From NCBI GenBank assembly GCA_934702355.1, contig CAKUXX010000022.1:1-5325 (forward strand): DNA of 5,325 nucleotides. The letters are read 5' to 3'. A program made the translations under genes and the position numbers. The DNA comes from an uncultured Methanomassiliicoccales archaeon (GTDB lineage Archaea > Thermoplasmatota > Thermoplasmata > Methanomassiliicoccales > Methanomethylophilaceae). Positions within the stretch are counted from its first letter, which is position 1, and each line of letters opens with the position of its first letter. Below, one piece after another: positions 5,224 through 5,325 of the stretch. The notes beneath the pieces were generated by a model. That model was not told the origin of the DNA. It did no database searches and worked only from the letters and a program-made list of their open reading frames with translations.

Positions 5224-5313
5224 TCAAGATCTCATCATACGAAGGGCAACCATGATTGCCATGACGGCGATCAGGACGACCAGGACGATGAGGAGGATGT
5301 CGGTCAGGGACAT
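5224..5313 (-). CDS. 29-residue single-TM peptide or C-terminal membrane anchor (possibly partial)
   Basis: From ATG 5313 the frame begins MSLTDILLIVLVVL and continues as one hydrophobic stretch (about residues 6-24), ending in the basic tail LRMMRS before TGA. That is a typical single transmembrane helix with positive residues on the C-terminal side. The frame stays open for four further codons (KDDG) to the right edge, so this may instead be the C-terminal anchor of a larger protein. No ribosome-binding site is visible in the 12 nt before the ATG. It lies upstream of, and in the same direction as, the leader of winged-helix gene B. No family is recognised. Confidence 0.45.
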   Translation of the reverse strand: MSLTDILLIVLVVLIAVMAIMVALRMMRS

Positions 5314-5325
5314 TCCGTCGTCCTT

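Overview
The window looks archaeal, most likely a methanogen-type Thermoplasmatota such as a Methanomassiliicoccales relative. Three points suggest this. One gene is an archaeal-type ATPase with a DUF234 C-terminus. The AT-rich promoters carry TATA-like boxes about 26 nt before start codons and no Shine-Dalgarno sequence, which points to leaderless transcription. All supported stop codons are TAA or TGA. The lineage is inference, not proof.

Layout from left to right: a possible C-terminal tail of an upstream gene (2-118); a structured leader (94-226) and small winged-helix protein gene A (+, 227-499); a class II Fic-domain AMPylase gene (-, 509-1636); an AT-rich divergent promoter region with two 23-bp dyads (1637-1823); an ATPase_2/DUF234 gene (+, 1824-3200); a short gap holding a U-tract terminator overlapped by a promoter; an AAA_14/DUF4143 ATPase gene (+, 3264-4532); a convergent intergenic region with two different short tandem arrays (4597-4665 and 4735-4793); winged-helix gene B (-, 4791-5069) with its leader (5070-5202); and a short single-TM reading frame (-, 5224-5313) that may run off the right edge.

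The main observation is that leader plus winged-helix gene occurs twice, inverted, as two 400-nt gap-free copies about 91% identical by hand count. They bracket about 4.3 kb carrying Fic and the two ATPases. The two copies are informative when compared: from the ATG at 227 onward nearly all differences are synonymous, while upstream of it they are mostly not. The real gene therefore starts at 227, and the preceding 133 nt are a conserved non-coding leader. That leader can fold into two stems that the differences leave intact.

No transposase, integrase, tRNA, rRNA or CRISPR is visible. Functionally the block resembles accessory cargo: a post-translational modifier (Fic), two P-loop ATPases with nuclease-like C-terminal motifs, and paired DNA-binding proteins. 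A conflict, toxin-antitoxin or defence role is plausible but is inference only.
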